Shown here piece after piece: positions 1 through 8,081 of a stretch of 64,000 nucleotides of DNA. Below the pieces are notes generated by a model, which was not told where the DNA came from, made no database searches, and saw nothing but the letters and a program-made list of their open reading frames with translations. The position numbers and the translations under genes were made by a program. Origin of the DNA: Hyphomicrobium sp. LHD-15 (GTDB taxonomy: Bacteria; Pseudomonadota; Alphaproteobacteria; Rhizobiales; Hyphomicrobiaceae); contig NZ_JAVIFT010000002.1 of assembly GCF_031157355.1 (NCBI RefSeq), positions 978,501 through 1,042,500 on the forward strand. Reading direction: 5' to 3'. Each line of letters begins with the position of its first letter. The stretch's first letter is position 1.

Positions 1-1
1 G

Positions 2-520
2 CTCAGGGTCGAGTTTCCGAAGCGCTCGGTGCTGGTGCAGGAGTTCCTGACGGGGGCCGAATATTCGGTATCGCTGATCGGCAATCCGGACCAGGGCTTA
101 CGTGCGCTCCCGATCCTCGAGGTCGACTATTCGAAGCTCGATCCGGATCTGCCGAAGATCCTCGGCTACGAAAGCAAGTGGGAGCCCGAAAGCCCCTATT
201 GGACGCAGATCCGCTATCGGGAGGCCTCGCTTTCGGAAATCGCGCAGCAGCAGCTCGTCGAGCATTCGACGCGGCTGTTCGAACGGCTCGGGTGCCGGGA
301 CTATGCGCGCTTCGATTTCAGGGCGGATGCGCGGGGTGAGCTCAAGCTGCTCGAGGTCAATCCCAATCCCGGCTGGTGCTGGGACGGCAAGCTCAATCTC
401 ATGGCGGGCTTCCAGGGGATGAGGTATTCAGAGCTGCTGGCTCAAATCCTTCAGGCAGCGGTCGAGCGGTTGGGTGTCGTGGCGAAGCCGCAGGCGCAGT
501 CCGCAGAGGCTGCGCAATAG
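2..520 (+). CDS. D-alanine-D-alanine ligase-like ATP-grasp protein, 3' part
   Basis: The reading frame is open from base 2 and ends at TAG 518-520, so the start lies outside the window; about 172 C-terminal residues remain. They look like the C-terminal lobe of an ATP-grasp ligase of the D-Ala-D-Ala ligase type: QEFLTGAEYSVSLIG near the beginning, then YARFDFRAD and LLEVNPNPGWCWD. The Glu and Asn of EVNPNPG would bind Mg2+ and the ATP phosphates. There is no mur or fts context, so this may be a stand-alone ligase acting on a peptide or amino acid rather than the wall-building Ddl. The substrate cannot be read from this fragment. TspO follows after 7 bp and may be co-transcribed. Confidence 0.75.
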   Translation, partial: LRVEFPKRSVLVQEFLTGAEYSVSLIGNPDQGLRALPILEVDYSKLDPDLPKILGYESKWEPESPYWTQIRYREASLSEIAQQQLVEHSTRLFERLGCRDYARFDFRADARGELKLLEVNPNPGWCWDGKLNLMAGFQGMRYSELLAQILQAAVERLGVVAKPQAQSAEAAQ

Positions 521-527
521 GTTCCCC

Positions 528-992
528 ATGAAATCGTTGCTCGCTCTTCTCGTATTTCTCGCGCTTGTCGCCGCGGCGGCGCTCACCGGCATGATGTATT
601 TGCCGGGTCCGTGGTACGAGGCCCTCGTCAAGCCGGATTGGACTCCGCCGAACTGGCTATTTCCGCCGGTGTGGACGGTTCTCTACGTCATGATCGCTTT
701 GGCGGGTTGGCGCGTGTGGGAGAAACAGGGCTTCAATCAGGCGCTGATTATCTGGCTGGTGTCGCTGCAGCTCAATGCGGCGTGGTCGGTGTTCATGTTC
801 AAGGAGCACCAGATCGGCATGGCTGCCGGCGACATCAGCGTGCTCTGGATTTCAATCGTGGCCTTTATCGCGCTGACGTGGAATTCCAACCGGATCGCGA
901 GCCTCCTGTTCGTCCCGTATCTGGTGTGGGTCAGCTACGCGGCTGCGCTCAACTTCGCGATCTGGCAGCTCAATCCGACTCCGCCCGTATAG
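528..992 (+). CDS. tspO: TspO/MBR family membrane protein
   Basis: This 154-residue protein has five hydrophobic segments and the tryptophan- and proline-rich signature of the tryptophan-rich sensory protein (TspO) / mitochondrial benzodiazepine receptor family: KPDWTPPNWLFPPVWTVLY near residues 34-52, then LNAAWS and WNSNRIA. Family members bind tetrapyrroles or cholesterol in the membrane; in Rhodobacter TspO modulates the response to oxygen. The ATG at 528 is chosen because it directly precedes the first membrane segment and follows the upstream stop by 7 bp; an 18-codon upstream extension would overlap the ATP-grasp gene and lacks family similarity. The Aat paralog converges on it with 12 bp between the two stops. 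Confidence 0.85.
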   Translation: MKSLLALLVFLALVAAAALTGMMYLPGPWYEALVKPDWTPPNWLFPPVWTVLYVMIALAGWRVWEKQGFNQALIIWLVSLQLNAAWSVFMFKEHQIGMAAGDISVLWISIVAFIALTWNSNRIASLLFVPYLVWVSYAAALNFAIWQLNPTPPV

Positions 993-1004
993 GCACCGTT
1001 CGGA

Positions 1005-1940
1005 TCAGGCCTCCGGCGCACTCTCCAGGACATCGAGAGCCTGGGCCGGGGAGAGAGTTGCGGTCCAGCGACCGATCGTCTGGCTGTGGCCGGCGTGCTC
1101 GCGCATCAATGTCTCGAACTCGGCGCGAGGAATGTCGCGGTAGCCCTGCTTATCGAGTACCGGCGTTCGATCACGCGCATCCACGAAAGCGAAGCCCCAT
1201 TTCTTGAGGTGGGCGTAAAGCACCATGCTCGCGAGCTTGGAGGTATCCGGCTCGCGGCTGAACATCGACTCGCCGACGAAGACCTGACCGACGACGGAGC
1301 CGAAGCCGCCGGCGACGAGCTCGCCTTCCGTGTTCCACACTTCATAGGAATGGGTGTGGCCCTTGCGGTTCAGATCCGCGAAGAGCGTCCTGAAGCGGGG
1401 GGTGAGCCAGGTGAGGGAGTGCCAATTGTAGGCTCTCGGGGCGGCGCAGTTTTTGACGACCTCTTCGAACGCGGTGTCGAACGTCACCCGGTATTTGCCC
1501 GACCGCATAAGCTTACGCAGGCGCCGGGAGACGTGGAGCTCGGAGAAGAACAGGATGGAACGCTGCTTGCGGGTCCACCATTTCAGGGGGCCGCAATGGG
1601 CCCACGGGAAAAATCCGAGGCGCAAAGCCGCCATGTAGGTCTCGGCATTCAGGTGGCGCACCACGCCGCCGAATGTGTCGGGCCGGGACCGTGTGCGACT
1701 TTGATCAGGGATGTCGGTGCCCCCCCGAAGCAGATCGAGGGCGGTCCAGAACAGGAGATGGGGTAGGTTCGCAATTCGTTGCGGCTGCAAAGCGTAGGCC
1801 GTGCCGAGGAGCCATCTTTTGGCGGTCTCGGCGGCTGTCTCGCGCGCGGGAAGTCCCGGAGAATCGGCTGCTTGGTCGCTTCCGCCGGTCTCGTGGGATA
1901 CGGAATGGGGCGCGGTCAGGGCTCTGCGGGACGCAAACAT
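1005..1940 (-). CDS. Divergent leucyl/phenylalanyl-tRNA-protein transferase paralog
   Basis: The product resembles Aat, which moves Leu or Phe from tRNA to N-terminal Lys/Arg of proteins for N-end-rule degradation. Recognisable blocks are [60 protein letters not shown] and a final [11 protein letters not shown]. Compared with E. coli Aat and with the canonical copy at 25400, TWI is TWL and the D-x-Q pair of the active-site DxQ region is DAR, so the Gln is missing. About 90 extra residues precede the core, including [19 protein letters not shown]. Start: the ATG at 1940 gives 311 residues; the frame stays open to 2102 but that part is low complexity. No clear Shine-Dalgarno decides it. It may be a GNAT-fold enzyme with another substrate. 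Confidence 0.7.
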   Translation of the reverse strand: MFASRRALTAPHSVSHETGGSDQAADSPGLPARETAAETAKRWLLGTAYALQPQRIANLPHLLFWTALDLLRGGTDIPDQSRTRSRPDTFGGVVRHLNAETYMAALRLGFFPWAHCGPLKWWTRKQRSILFFSELHVSRRLRKLMRSGKYRVTFDTAFEEVVKNCAAPRAYNWHSLTWLTPRFRTLFADLNRKGHTHSYEVWNTEGELVAGGFGSVVGQVFVGESMFSREPDTSKLASMVLYAHLKKWGFAFVDARDRTPVLDKQGYRDIPRAEFETLMREHAGHSQTIGRWTATLSPAQALDVLESAPEA

Positions 1941-2219
1941 ATCGGCACTATGCCTCCGAGAGGTGAACGAATGCCCTATGAATTGGCAAATCCCGGGCCA
2001 AAATTCGGGTTTGGAGCGGTCTCGGGGGGCTTGCTGTTCCGCAGTTTGCGGGGGCGTGGCCGGTTCAAAGGGGAAAAGCTGGCGACTGCGGCTTTGCTCC
2101 ACCCCCCGGCCGTCTTGACGCTCGACTGGCCAGGTGGTCTACCCCGCACATTCCGTTTTTTGGACCAGTCCGGGTTCCAATGCTTTCGCCCGGCGTCTCA
2201 GGGAGTGAGCCCACCCTCC

Positions 2220-3767
2220 ATGTCCGCATCCGTCCTGATCATCGATTTCGGCAGCCAGGTTACGCAGCTCATCGCGCGGCGCGTGCGCGAAGCCGGCGTC
2301 TATTGCGAAATCCACCCGTTCCAGAACGCGGACGCCGCGTTCGCCAAGCTCAAGCCGAAAGCCGTCATTCTTTCCGGCGGGCCATCGTCGGTGCCGGAGG
2401 CGGACAGTCCGCGTGCGCCGGACGCCGTGTTTACCTCCGGCGTTCCGGTGTTCGGCATTTGCTACGGACAGCAGACCATGGCCGAGCAATTGGGCGGCAA
2501 GGTCGAGAGCGGGCATCACCGGGAATTCGGGCGGGCGGTGCTTTCGGTCGATTCCGACAGTCCGCTGTTCGAGGGTGTGTGGGCCAAGGGTGACCGGCAT
2601 CAGGTCTGGATGAGCCACGGCGATCGCGTGACGCGGCTGCCGGACGGGTTTCGCATCATCGCCACGAGCGAGAACGCGCCGTTCGCGGCCGTCGCGGACG
2701 AAGCGCGCGGCTTCTACGCCGTGCAGTTCCATCCCGAGGTCGTGCATACGCCGGACGGCGAGAAGCTGATCTCGAATTTCGTGCATCGCATCGCGGGCCT
2801 CAAGCCCGACTGGACGATGGCCGCCTACCGCCGCGAGATGATCGAGCGTATTCGCAAGCAGGTCGGCAAGGGCCGTGTTATCTGCGGGCTTTCGGGCGGT
2901 GTCGACAGCACGGTTGCGGCGGTTTTGATCCACGAGGCGATCGGCGATCAGCTGACCTGCGTGTTCGTCGATCATGGCCTGATGCGGCTTGGTGAAGCCG
3001 AGCAGGTCGTCGGCCTGTTCCGCGATCACTACAACATTCCGCTCGTGCACGTGGATGCCTCGAAGCAGTTCCTCGATGCGCTGGCGGGGGTTTCGGATCC
3101 CGAAACCAAGCGCAAGACCATCGGCAAGCACTTCATCGACGTGTTCGAGGCGGAAGCGAAGAAGATCGGCGGCGCGGAGTTCTTGGCGCAGGGCACGCTT
3201 TATCCGGATGTCATCGAAAGCGTCTCGTTCAGCGGCGGGCCCTCGGTCACGATCAAGTCGCACCACAATGTCGGCGGTCTCCCTGAGCGCATGAACATGA
3301 AGCTCGTGGAGCCCTTGCGCGAATTGTTCAAGGACGAGGTCAGGGCGCTGGGGCGCGAGCTTGGCTTGCCGGAGGCGTTCGTCGGGCGGCATCCGTTCCC
3401 GGGGCCGGGGCTCGCGATCCGTATTCCGGGCGACATCACGGTCGAGAAACTCGACATCCTGCGCAAGGCGGACGCGATCTATCTCGACGAGATCCGCAAA
3501 GCGGGGCTTTACGACGCGATCTGGCAGGCTTTCGCCGTGCTGCTGCCGGTGCGTACCGTCGGCGTGATGGGCGACGGGCGCACCTACGACCACGTGCTGG
3601 CGCTGCGCGCGGTGACGAGCGTCGACGGCATGACAGCCGACTTCTTCCCGTTCGACATGGGTTTCCTCGGCCGTGCGGCGACGCGCATCATCAACGAGGT
3701 GCGCGGCATCAACCGCGTCGTCTACGACGTGACGAGCAAGCCGCCGGGCACTATTGAGTGGGAGTAG
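2220..3767 (+). CDS. guaA: GMP synthase (glutamine-hydrolysing)
   Basis: GuaA converts XMP to GMP with ATP and glutamine in the cytoplasm, the last step of guanine nucleotide synthesis. The 515-residue product is full length for the family. The N-terminal class I glutamine amidotransferase has nucleophile C81 in GICYGQQ and H171/E173 in QFHPEV. The ATP-pyrophosphatase domain has the P-loop SGGVDST from residue 225. The C-terminal dimerisation domain ends in the typical KPPGTIEWE. The ATG at 2220 fits the family start ([10 protein letters not shown]); the longer open frame back to 1779 has no similarity. A GGGAG about 14 bases upstream is a weak ribosome site. The stop codon lies inside the first copy of a tandem repeat (see 3756-3846). 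Confidence 0.97.
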   Translation: MSASVLIIDFGSQVTQLIARRVREAGVYCEIHPFQNADAAFAKLKPKAVILSGGPSSVPEADSPRAPDAVFTSGVPVFGICYGQQTMAEQLGGKVESGHHREFGRAVLSVDSDSPLFEGVWAKGDRHQVWMSHGDRVTRLPDGFRIIATSENAPFAAVADEARGFYAVQFHPEVVHTPDGEKLISNFVHRIAGLKPDWTMAAYRREMIERIRKQVGKGRVICGLSGGVDSTVAAVLIHEAIGDQLTCVFVDHGLMRLGEAEQVVGLFRDHYNIPLVHVDASKQFLDALAGVSDPETKRKTIGKHFIDVFEAEAKKIGGAEFLAQGTLYPDVIESVSFSGGPSVTIKSHHNVGGLPERMNMKLVEPLRELFKDEVRALGRELGLPEAFVGRHPFPGPGLAIRIPGDITVEKLDILRKADAIYLDEIRKAGLYDAIWQAFAVLLPVRTVGVMGDGRTYDHVLALRAVTSVDGMTADFFPFDMGFLGRAATRIINEVRGINRVVYDVTSKPPGTIEWE

Positions 3768-3846
3768 CATGCCTTCGGCATGACCGAGTGGGAATAGGAT
3801 GCCTTCGGCATTGACCAAGTGGGAGCAGCCGGCCTCCGGCATCACC
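3756..3846 (+). repeat. Three ~30-bp tandem repeats across the guaA stop, each with a small hairpin
   Basis: Copies lie at 3756-3785, 3786-3816 and 3817-3846, with a partial fourth match after 3847. Each begins with a GAGTGGGAGTAG-like stretch and carries a hairpin of the type ATGCC-TTC-GGCAT. Copy 1 supplies the last guaA codons (EWE, stop), so copies 2 and 3 look like duplications of the gene end. The hairpins have no T-run and are not classic intrinsic terminators. Confidence 0.8.
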
Positions 3847-3878
3847 GGGTGAGATAGACCTGCGTCGAGGGGATTCCC

Positions 3879-4562
3879 GTGAAACTTTCGGTGCCGACGC
3901 TTCTGAGCTTCAACGGCGGGTATGTCGATACCGCGGGCTTCCTGACGCTACACGGCTTGTTTACGGCGCATGTGACCGGCAACTTCGTGACATTCGGCGC
4001 GGCGCTCGCCTATGGAACGTCCGGCGCATTGGCGAAGCTGCTCGCTCTGCCGGTATTCTGTATCGTGGTCATGCTGGTGCGCATTCTCGGTGGAGAGTTG
4101 CCGAAGCTCGGCGTCGCACGTTTCCGGACGCTACTGGGGCTGAAAGTGCTGCTGCTCGCGGTCGGAGCGCTGCTGGCGGTGCTCTGGGGGCCGTTCCCGG
4201 ATGGCGACGCGTGGCGGGCGATCCTCACCGGCATGGTGCTGGTGGCAGCGATGGCGATCCAGAATGCGGTTCATCGGGTTCATCTCGCCAAGGCACCGCC
4301 AACGACGATCATGACCGGAAATGCCACCCAGATGATGCTCGACGTTGCCGATCTGATCGCGGGGCATCTTCCGGCGGCGGATCGTGAGGCAACGGTCACG
4401 CGGGTCCGGGCCCTCGCGACCAGCATCGGCGTTTTTGCGCTTGGTTGCGCGACAGCGGCGGTGGTTTTTCTCGCGGTCCATATGTGGGTGTTCGCGTTGC
4501 CGCCGCTGGTCGCGCTCATCTCGGCGCTGTTGTCGAAACCCGCGAGCGAAGCTGCGGCGTAG
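3879..4562 (+). CDS. DUF1275 (YoaK-like) membrane protein
   Basis: This 227-residue hydrophobic protein has about six membrane segments. The N-terminal block SFNGGYVDTAGFLTLHGLFTAHVTGN (given here only as a landmark, residues 9-34) and the later NAVHRVHLAKAPPTTIMTGN are typical of DUF1275/YoaK proteins. The family's role is unknown; transport has been suggested but not shown. The start is GTG at 3879, supported by GAGGGG about 8 bases upstream and by the match to the family N-terminus. It follows guaA by 111 bp, most of which is the tandem repeat, so it may or may not share a transcript with guaA. Confidence 0.8.
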   Translation: MKLSVPTLLSFNGGYVDTAGFLTLHGLFTAHVTGNFVTFGAALAYGTSGALAKLLALPVFCIVVMLVRILGGELPKLGVARFRTLLGLKVLLLAVGALLAVLWGPFPDGDAWRAILTGMVLVAAMAIQNAVHRVHLAKAPPTTIMTGNATQMMLDVADLIAGHLPAADREATVTRVRALATSIGVFALGCATAAVVFLAVHMWVFALPPLVALISALLSKPASEAAA

Positions 4563-4604
4563 GCGTTTCAACTGTCATTCGAAGAACTGCGAGGGTGAGG
4601 TCCG

Positions 4605-4967
4605 ATGGCTGGTCCGTCCGTCACGATCTACGGCATTCCGAACTGCGACACGATGAAGAAAGCCCGCGCATGGCTTGCTGAGCACGGCATAGATGCGACG
4701 TTCCACGACTACAAGAAAGAGGGCATCGACAAGACGCGGATCGAGCACTGGTGCAAGGAGGCGGGCTGGGAAACGGTGCTCAATCGCGCCGGCACGACGT
4801 TCCGGAAGCTTTCCGATGGCGACAAGCAGGGGCTCGACCAGAAAAAGGCGATCGCGCTGATGCTCGATCAACCCTCACTCATCAAACGGCCGGTGCTCGA
4901 TATCGGCGGCAAGACGTTGTTGATCGGCTTCAAGCCGGAGAGTTACGCGGCGGCGTTCGCGCGCTGA
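4605..4967 (+). CDS. ArsC/Spx-family reductase-like protein (YffB type)
   Basis: The 120-residue protein has the ArsC-like thioredoxin fold. The conserved cysteine sits in IPNCDTMKKARAWL near residue 14, in a CDTM setting rather than CxxC, and IKRPVLDIGGK near residue 90 supplies the Arg-Pro of the family. Proteins of this type (E. coli YffB) are glutathione-dependent reductase-like and are not proven arsenate reductases; no ars genes are nearby. GAGG seven to ten bases before ATG 4605 supports the start. The gene follows the DUF1275 gene by 42 bp on the same strand. Confidence 0.85.
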   Translation: MAGPSVTIYGIPNCDTMKKARAWLAEHGIDATFHDYKKEGIDKTRIEHWCKEAGWETVLNRAGTTFRKLSDGDKQGLDQKKAIALMLDQPSLIKRPVLDIGGKTLLIGFKPESYAAAFAR

Positions 4968-5393
4968 ACGTCTGAAGCACGAGGGGAGACGCCTAAGCAT
5001 CCGAGACGCTCTTCGACAGCGGAGACGGCGTGTTCGTCGTATCGGGGGAGGGCAATCAGGCGGCGATGAAGTTTCGGCCGGAGCTGCACCAAAGCGGGTA
5101 CAAAAAACAAAGACGGGACAGGTGTGCGGGTCCTGTCCCGTCCATTGACGTGCTCATCTCGGCGCATATCCCTTCGGACGCATGCTTTTGATGAGTTCGT
5201 AAGATGCGGCTCGATTGCCAACGCGGGGACATAGGCATTCGAGACGCACTGGGGGGAAAACGGATGATCCGGGAACTTATTCTGCGAAAAATGCTCGGAG
5301 ACGCAAAAAAAATAGGGCGTAAGAACAAACGCGAGAGAAGGCCTTCCCGCTCAATCTGTTAGCAAAATTCATCTTTCGGTAATTTTTAGGGAC
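4968..5393. other. Intergenic region, 426 bp
   Basis: No convincing gene is seen. The part from about 5260 to 5390 is noticeably richer in A and T than its surroundings. It holds one strong minus-strand terminator (5100-5142). A related motif occurs twice, AAGCATCCGAGACGC near 4996 and AGGCATTCGAGACGC near 5233. Small open frames here lack ribosome sites or run through the terminator. Confidence 0.5.
5100..5142 (-). terminator. Intrinsic terminator downstream of the NTP/NDP transporter gene
   Basis: A perfect 11-bp stem (GACGGGACAGG with its complement at 5112-5122 and 5132-5142) encloses a 9-base loop. On the minus strand it is followed by TTTGTTTTTTG. It lies about 250 bases after the transporter stop at 5394, so that transcript would carry a long 3' end, or an unseen short RNA ends here. 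Confidence 0.75.
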
Positions 5394-6719
5394 TCAGGCG
5401 ACGGCCGCCTCCTTCTGGCGCTCGCGGCGGCCGAGATAGCCGCCGGTAGCCGCCCAGCCGAGCGCGATCCCCGCGCCGATCATCATGGCCAAAGCTGGGC
5501 TCTCGGCGAAAACGTCGAGCCCGCGCTTGACCCAGCCGCCGATGGCGTCGCCGCCGCGGTAGACGACGGTGTCGATGAAGTTCTTGGCCTTGTACTTCTC
5601 CTCGGGCGCGGCCACGGCGAACAGCATCTCGCGGCCGGGGCGGACGAGGGCGTATTCGCCGACACGGCGGGCGATCATGATGAGGGCGAGCACTGCGAAT
5701 ACCGGGGCGACCGCGAGCCACAGGAAGCCGGCGGCCATCGCCAGGGGAACCGAGACGAGTAAAACGCCTATGCCAAACCGCTCGGCGATGCGTCCGGTCA
5801 GGAACACCTGAATGACGATGGTCAGTGTTTGGACGACGGTGTCGATCAGTCCGAACACCTGGGTTTGGCGAACCTTGTCGGGAAATGTCTCTGCGACGAG
5901 CTTCGCCTGCTCGAAATAGAGGAACGTGCTGACCACGGCGAGCAGGATCACGAAGAGTGCGATGGCTGCCAGATAGCCGGACTTCACAACGGCGCTCGCA
6001 CCCGCGAAAGGATGTCCGCCGAGCGGCCGGCCGCGCGGCGCGTGCTGATCGCTTGCGAACAGGGTGGATTCAGTTTGTGGGCTGCGATCTCGCCAACGAT
6101 GCAGCCAGGCCGCGGCGAGCGCACTGAGAGCCAGAAGCACGGCGGCCAGCAGCAGCAGGCCCGCGTGTCCGATCGGCGCGACAAGCGTCGTGCCGAGAAT
6201 GGGGCCGGTCAATCCGCCGAGACTTGCGCCGCCGGCGATCATGGCGAACAGGCGCTTGGCTTCGGAAGCCGCGAGAACGTCTGCCAGTACGCTCCAGGCC
6301 AGCGAGATCGCCAGCAGATTGAAGACCGACAGCCAGACGTAGAACGTTCGCGCCATCCAGATGTTGTCGGGATCGATCACGAAGCCCACCGCGAATGCGA
6401 TGAGGTTCAGGGTGAAAAACGCGTAGGTCCAGGCCAGGACATGGCGGCGAGGGACCTTCGAGGCGATCCATCCGAACAGCGGCAACGCGATCAGCGTTGC
6501 GACGAAAGTGGCGGTGAAGAGCCACTGCAGATTGTCGATGCCGCCGGCGATCCCCATGGTCTCTCGGACGGGGCGCAGCATGAAATAGCCGGCGAACAGC
6601 AGATAGAACATGCCGACACCGGCCGCGACGGCGGGAACCTCCTCGCGCTCGACATTGAAGAGTGTCGAAAGGCGAGAGCGTTTGAACCAAGCGGCGATGC
6701 TCTCCATGTGCTGGATCAC
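5394..6719 (-). CDS. NTP/NDP exchange transporter-like (COG3202) membrane protein
   Basis: The 441-residue polytopic protein has roughly ten to twelve hydrophobic segments. The block YFMLRPVRETMGIAGGIDNL (residues 41-60) and the conserved arginine-rich C-terminal stretch ARRVGEYALVRPGREMLF match proteins annotated as ATP/ADP translocase-like or MFS-like NTP/NDP exchangers. Classic members feed intracellular parasites such as Chlamydia and Rickettsia; the role in free-living alphaproteobacteria is unknown. The likely start is GTG 6719, which overlaps the TGA of the upstream aldo/keto reductase gene (GTGA), so translation is probably coupled. An in-frame ATG at 6707 is the alternative. The substrate is not shown by sequence. 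Confidence 0.75.
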   Translation of the reverse strand: MIQHMESIAAWFKRSRLSTLFNVEREEVPAVAAGVGMFYLLFAGYFMLRPVRETMGIAGGIDNLQWLFTATFVATLIALPLFGWIASKVPRRHVLAWTYAFFTLNLIAFAVGFVIDPDNIWMARTFYVWLSVFNLLAISLAWSVLADVLAASEAKRLFAMIAGGASLGGLTGPILGTTLVAPIGHAGLLLLAAVLLALSALAAAWLHRWRDRSPQTESTLFASDQHAPRGRPLGGHPFAGASAVVKSGYLAAIALFVILLAVVSTFLYFEQAKLVAETFPDKVRQTQVFGLIDTVVQTLTIVIQVFLTGRIAERFGIGVLLVSVPLAMAAGFLWLAVAPVFAVLALIMIARRVGEYALVRPGREMLFAVAAPEEKYKAKNFIDTVVYRGGDAIGGWVKRGLDVFAESPALAMMIGAGIALGWAATGGYLGRRERQKEAAVA

Positions 6720-7660
6720 GCGAAGACGGAAATCAGCGACGCACGCTGCGCTTCGGTGAGATCCGGTCCGGTGCCGGCCTTCAGGTTATCGGCCTGCCGG
6801 TTCGGCTTGCCGGTTGCGGGAATGACGGCGGTCACGGCCGGCTGGCTCAATGCGAATTTGAGGAATGCCTGTGCCCAGGAACTGATGCCGGCCTCTGCCG
6901 CCCAATCCGGCAACGGCGTATCCTTGACGCGTGAGAACAGCTTTCCGTCCTCGAAAGCGCGGTTGATCAGAACGGCGACGCCGAGATCGCGCGCGAGTGG
7001 CAGGACGCGTTTTTCCGCGCCGCGCGTCACCACCGAATAGTTGATCTGCAGGAAGTCCGGCTTTTCCTTTTCGACGATATCAGCGAGCCGATCCTGGGCG
7101 CCCTCGACATAGTGCGTGACGCCGACGTAGCGGGTTTTTCCTTCCGCCTTTAGCTCGCGGGCCAGCGCGAGCTGGGTTTCGAGATCGCCGAGATTGTGAA
7201 CCTGTAGCAGCTCGACCTTGTCGGTTTTCAGCCGCTTCAGCGTGGAGTTGAACTGTGCAAGGCCGTCTTCGCGGCCACGTACGCCCGAGAGCTTGGTTGC
7301 GAGCCAGGTTTTAGGACGGAGGTTCTGCTCGGCCAGCAGTGCGCCCAGCACGTCTTCGGCATTGCTGTACGTGGGGGCCGTATCAATGAGCGTGCCGCCG
7401 CCGGTGACGAAGATTTTCAGAACGTCTTTCAGCGCTTCGTATTCGGGCGTGTTCTCGCCGACCTCGAAGCTGCCGGACGTGCCCATGCCGATGACGGGAA
7501 TTCTTTCGCCGGTCGAGGGGATCACACGGGTTGCGAGCGCGGTGGTGGATTGATCCGCTGCCGTGGCGTTGTCGGCCCTTGCAGCCGAATTCCACGGTGC
7601 CATCGCAAGGAGTGCTGCGGCCGAGCCAGTCGTGCTCAGAAACGTACGGCGTGACTGCAT
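6716..7660 (-). CDS. Tat-exported aldo/keto reductase
   Basis: The 314-residue protein starts with a twin-arginine signal (SRRTFLSTTGSAAALLAM) and an alanine-rich cleavage region near residue 30, so it should be folded in the cytoplasm and exported with its cofactor. The rest is an aldo/keto reductase barrel: VIGMGTSG, the catalytic Asp/Tyr region LIDTAPTYSNAED, Lys in ATKLSG, and His in LLQVHNLGD. The NAD(P)H-dependent substrate is not predictable. ATG 7660 is supported by AAGGAGGAG seven bases upstream and by the signal peptide; the open frame continues 13 codons further up. Its TGA overlaps the start of the transporter gene. Confidence 0.88.
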   Translation of the reverse strand: MQSRRTFLSTTGSAAALLAMAPWNSAARADNATAADQSTTALATRVIPSTGERIPVIGMGTSGSFEVGENTPEYEALKDVLKIFVTGGGTLIDTAPTYSNAEDVLGALLAEQNLRPKTWLATKLSGVRGREDGLAQFNSTLKRLKTDKVELLQVHNLGDLETQLALARELKAEGKTRYVGVTHYVEGAQDRLADIVEKEKPDFLQINYSVVTRGAEKRVLPLARDLGVAVLINRAFEDGKLFSRVKDTPLPDWAAEAGISSWAQAFLKFALSQPAVTAVIPATGKPNRQADNLKAGTGPDLTEAQRASLISVFA

Positions 7661-7776
7661 GACGGTCTCCTCCTTCGACGTTCGACGGGATGCGGGCAAT
7701 TCAGGCCATTGGCATAAGACGTCAGCGGCTGGAGTGCCCCGGCTGTTCCGTGAAGCTCGTTTCTTAAGTGAACCTT

Positions 7777-7814
7777 AAAAACGAATGGCCCCCCAGTGGG
7801 GGGACTGGGGGGCC
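7777..7814 (-). terminator. Intrinsic terminator of the predicted C-rich sRNA
   Basis: A perfect 11-bp stem (GGCCCCCCAGT, 7787-7797 with 7804-7814) encloses a hexaloop that is CCCCCC on the minus strand. It is followed by ATTCGTTTTTAAGG on the minus strand. It also separates the RNA from the aldo/keto reductase gene, which starts at 7660. Confidence 0.8.
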
Positions 7815-7945
7815 GACCGTGGGATGAACGCTGCCAGCGCGGAGGGGGGAACCCGCAGCAGCGTTCTGTCTCGCCAGAAAACGGGGGTCTTTCTGGCGGA
7901 TCTGGGAACTCAACAGCCGGGAGGGGGCTTCGGTTCCCACCCCCA
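7777..7945 (-). ncRNA. Predicted sRNA with four C-rich-loop hairpins
   Basis: On the minus strand, in 5' to 3' order, are hairpins at 7904-7938 (GGGAAC/GTTCCC plus inner AGCC/GGCT, loop CCCTCCC), 7872-7898 (9-bp CGCCAGAAA stem, loop GACCCCCGT), 7826-7866 (9-bp GAACGCTGC stem plus inner GCGG/CCGC, loop containing CCCCCC) and the terminator 7787-7814. Every loop shows a run of five or more C (or CCCTCCC), which would pair with GGAGG-type Shine-Dalgarno sites. This design resembles the CcsR RNAs of Rhodobacter and the alpha-r14 family. It lies between prfB and the aldo/keto reductase gene on their strand, so it has its own promoter or is cut from a prfB transcript. The 5' end is uncertain. Confidence 0.55.
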
Positions 7946-7997
7946 GACCATGAAATTTTCTAAGGCCGCGCGCTGTCACGTAGGGAACAGGAGAAAA

Positions 7998-8077
7998 GGC
8001 AGCGGGCGGGGCTGGGCAACAGCAAATATCATGGGCAGCAAGACGTGCTTGCTGCCGGCTGCCTGTTGCCCGCTGCC
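7998..8077. repeat. Long imperfect inverted repeat with GGCAGC units just after prfB
   Basis: The outer arms are GGCAGCGGGC... and ...GCCCGCTGCC. Within them is a perfect 9-bp stem GGCAGCAAG (8034-8042 with 8048-8056, loop ACGTG). On the minus strand the structure begins 4 bases after the prfB stop and is followed by TTTTCTCC, so it may help end the prfB transcript. It is built from the same kind of GGCA-containing short units as the element at 23871-23940. Confidence 0.6.
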
Positions 8078-8081
8078 GATA

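Noticed and set aside
2139-3845. 568-residue open frame antisense to guaA
   Set aside because: Covers the whole of guaA with His/Arg/Asp-rich, featureless sequence; a shadow of the real gene.
5154-5249. 31-codon minus-strand frame ending just before the terminator at 5142
   Set aside because: Neatly placed and protein-like, but the GTG start is preceded by CCCCCC, with no Shine-Dalgarno; not enough to call a gene.
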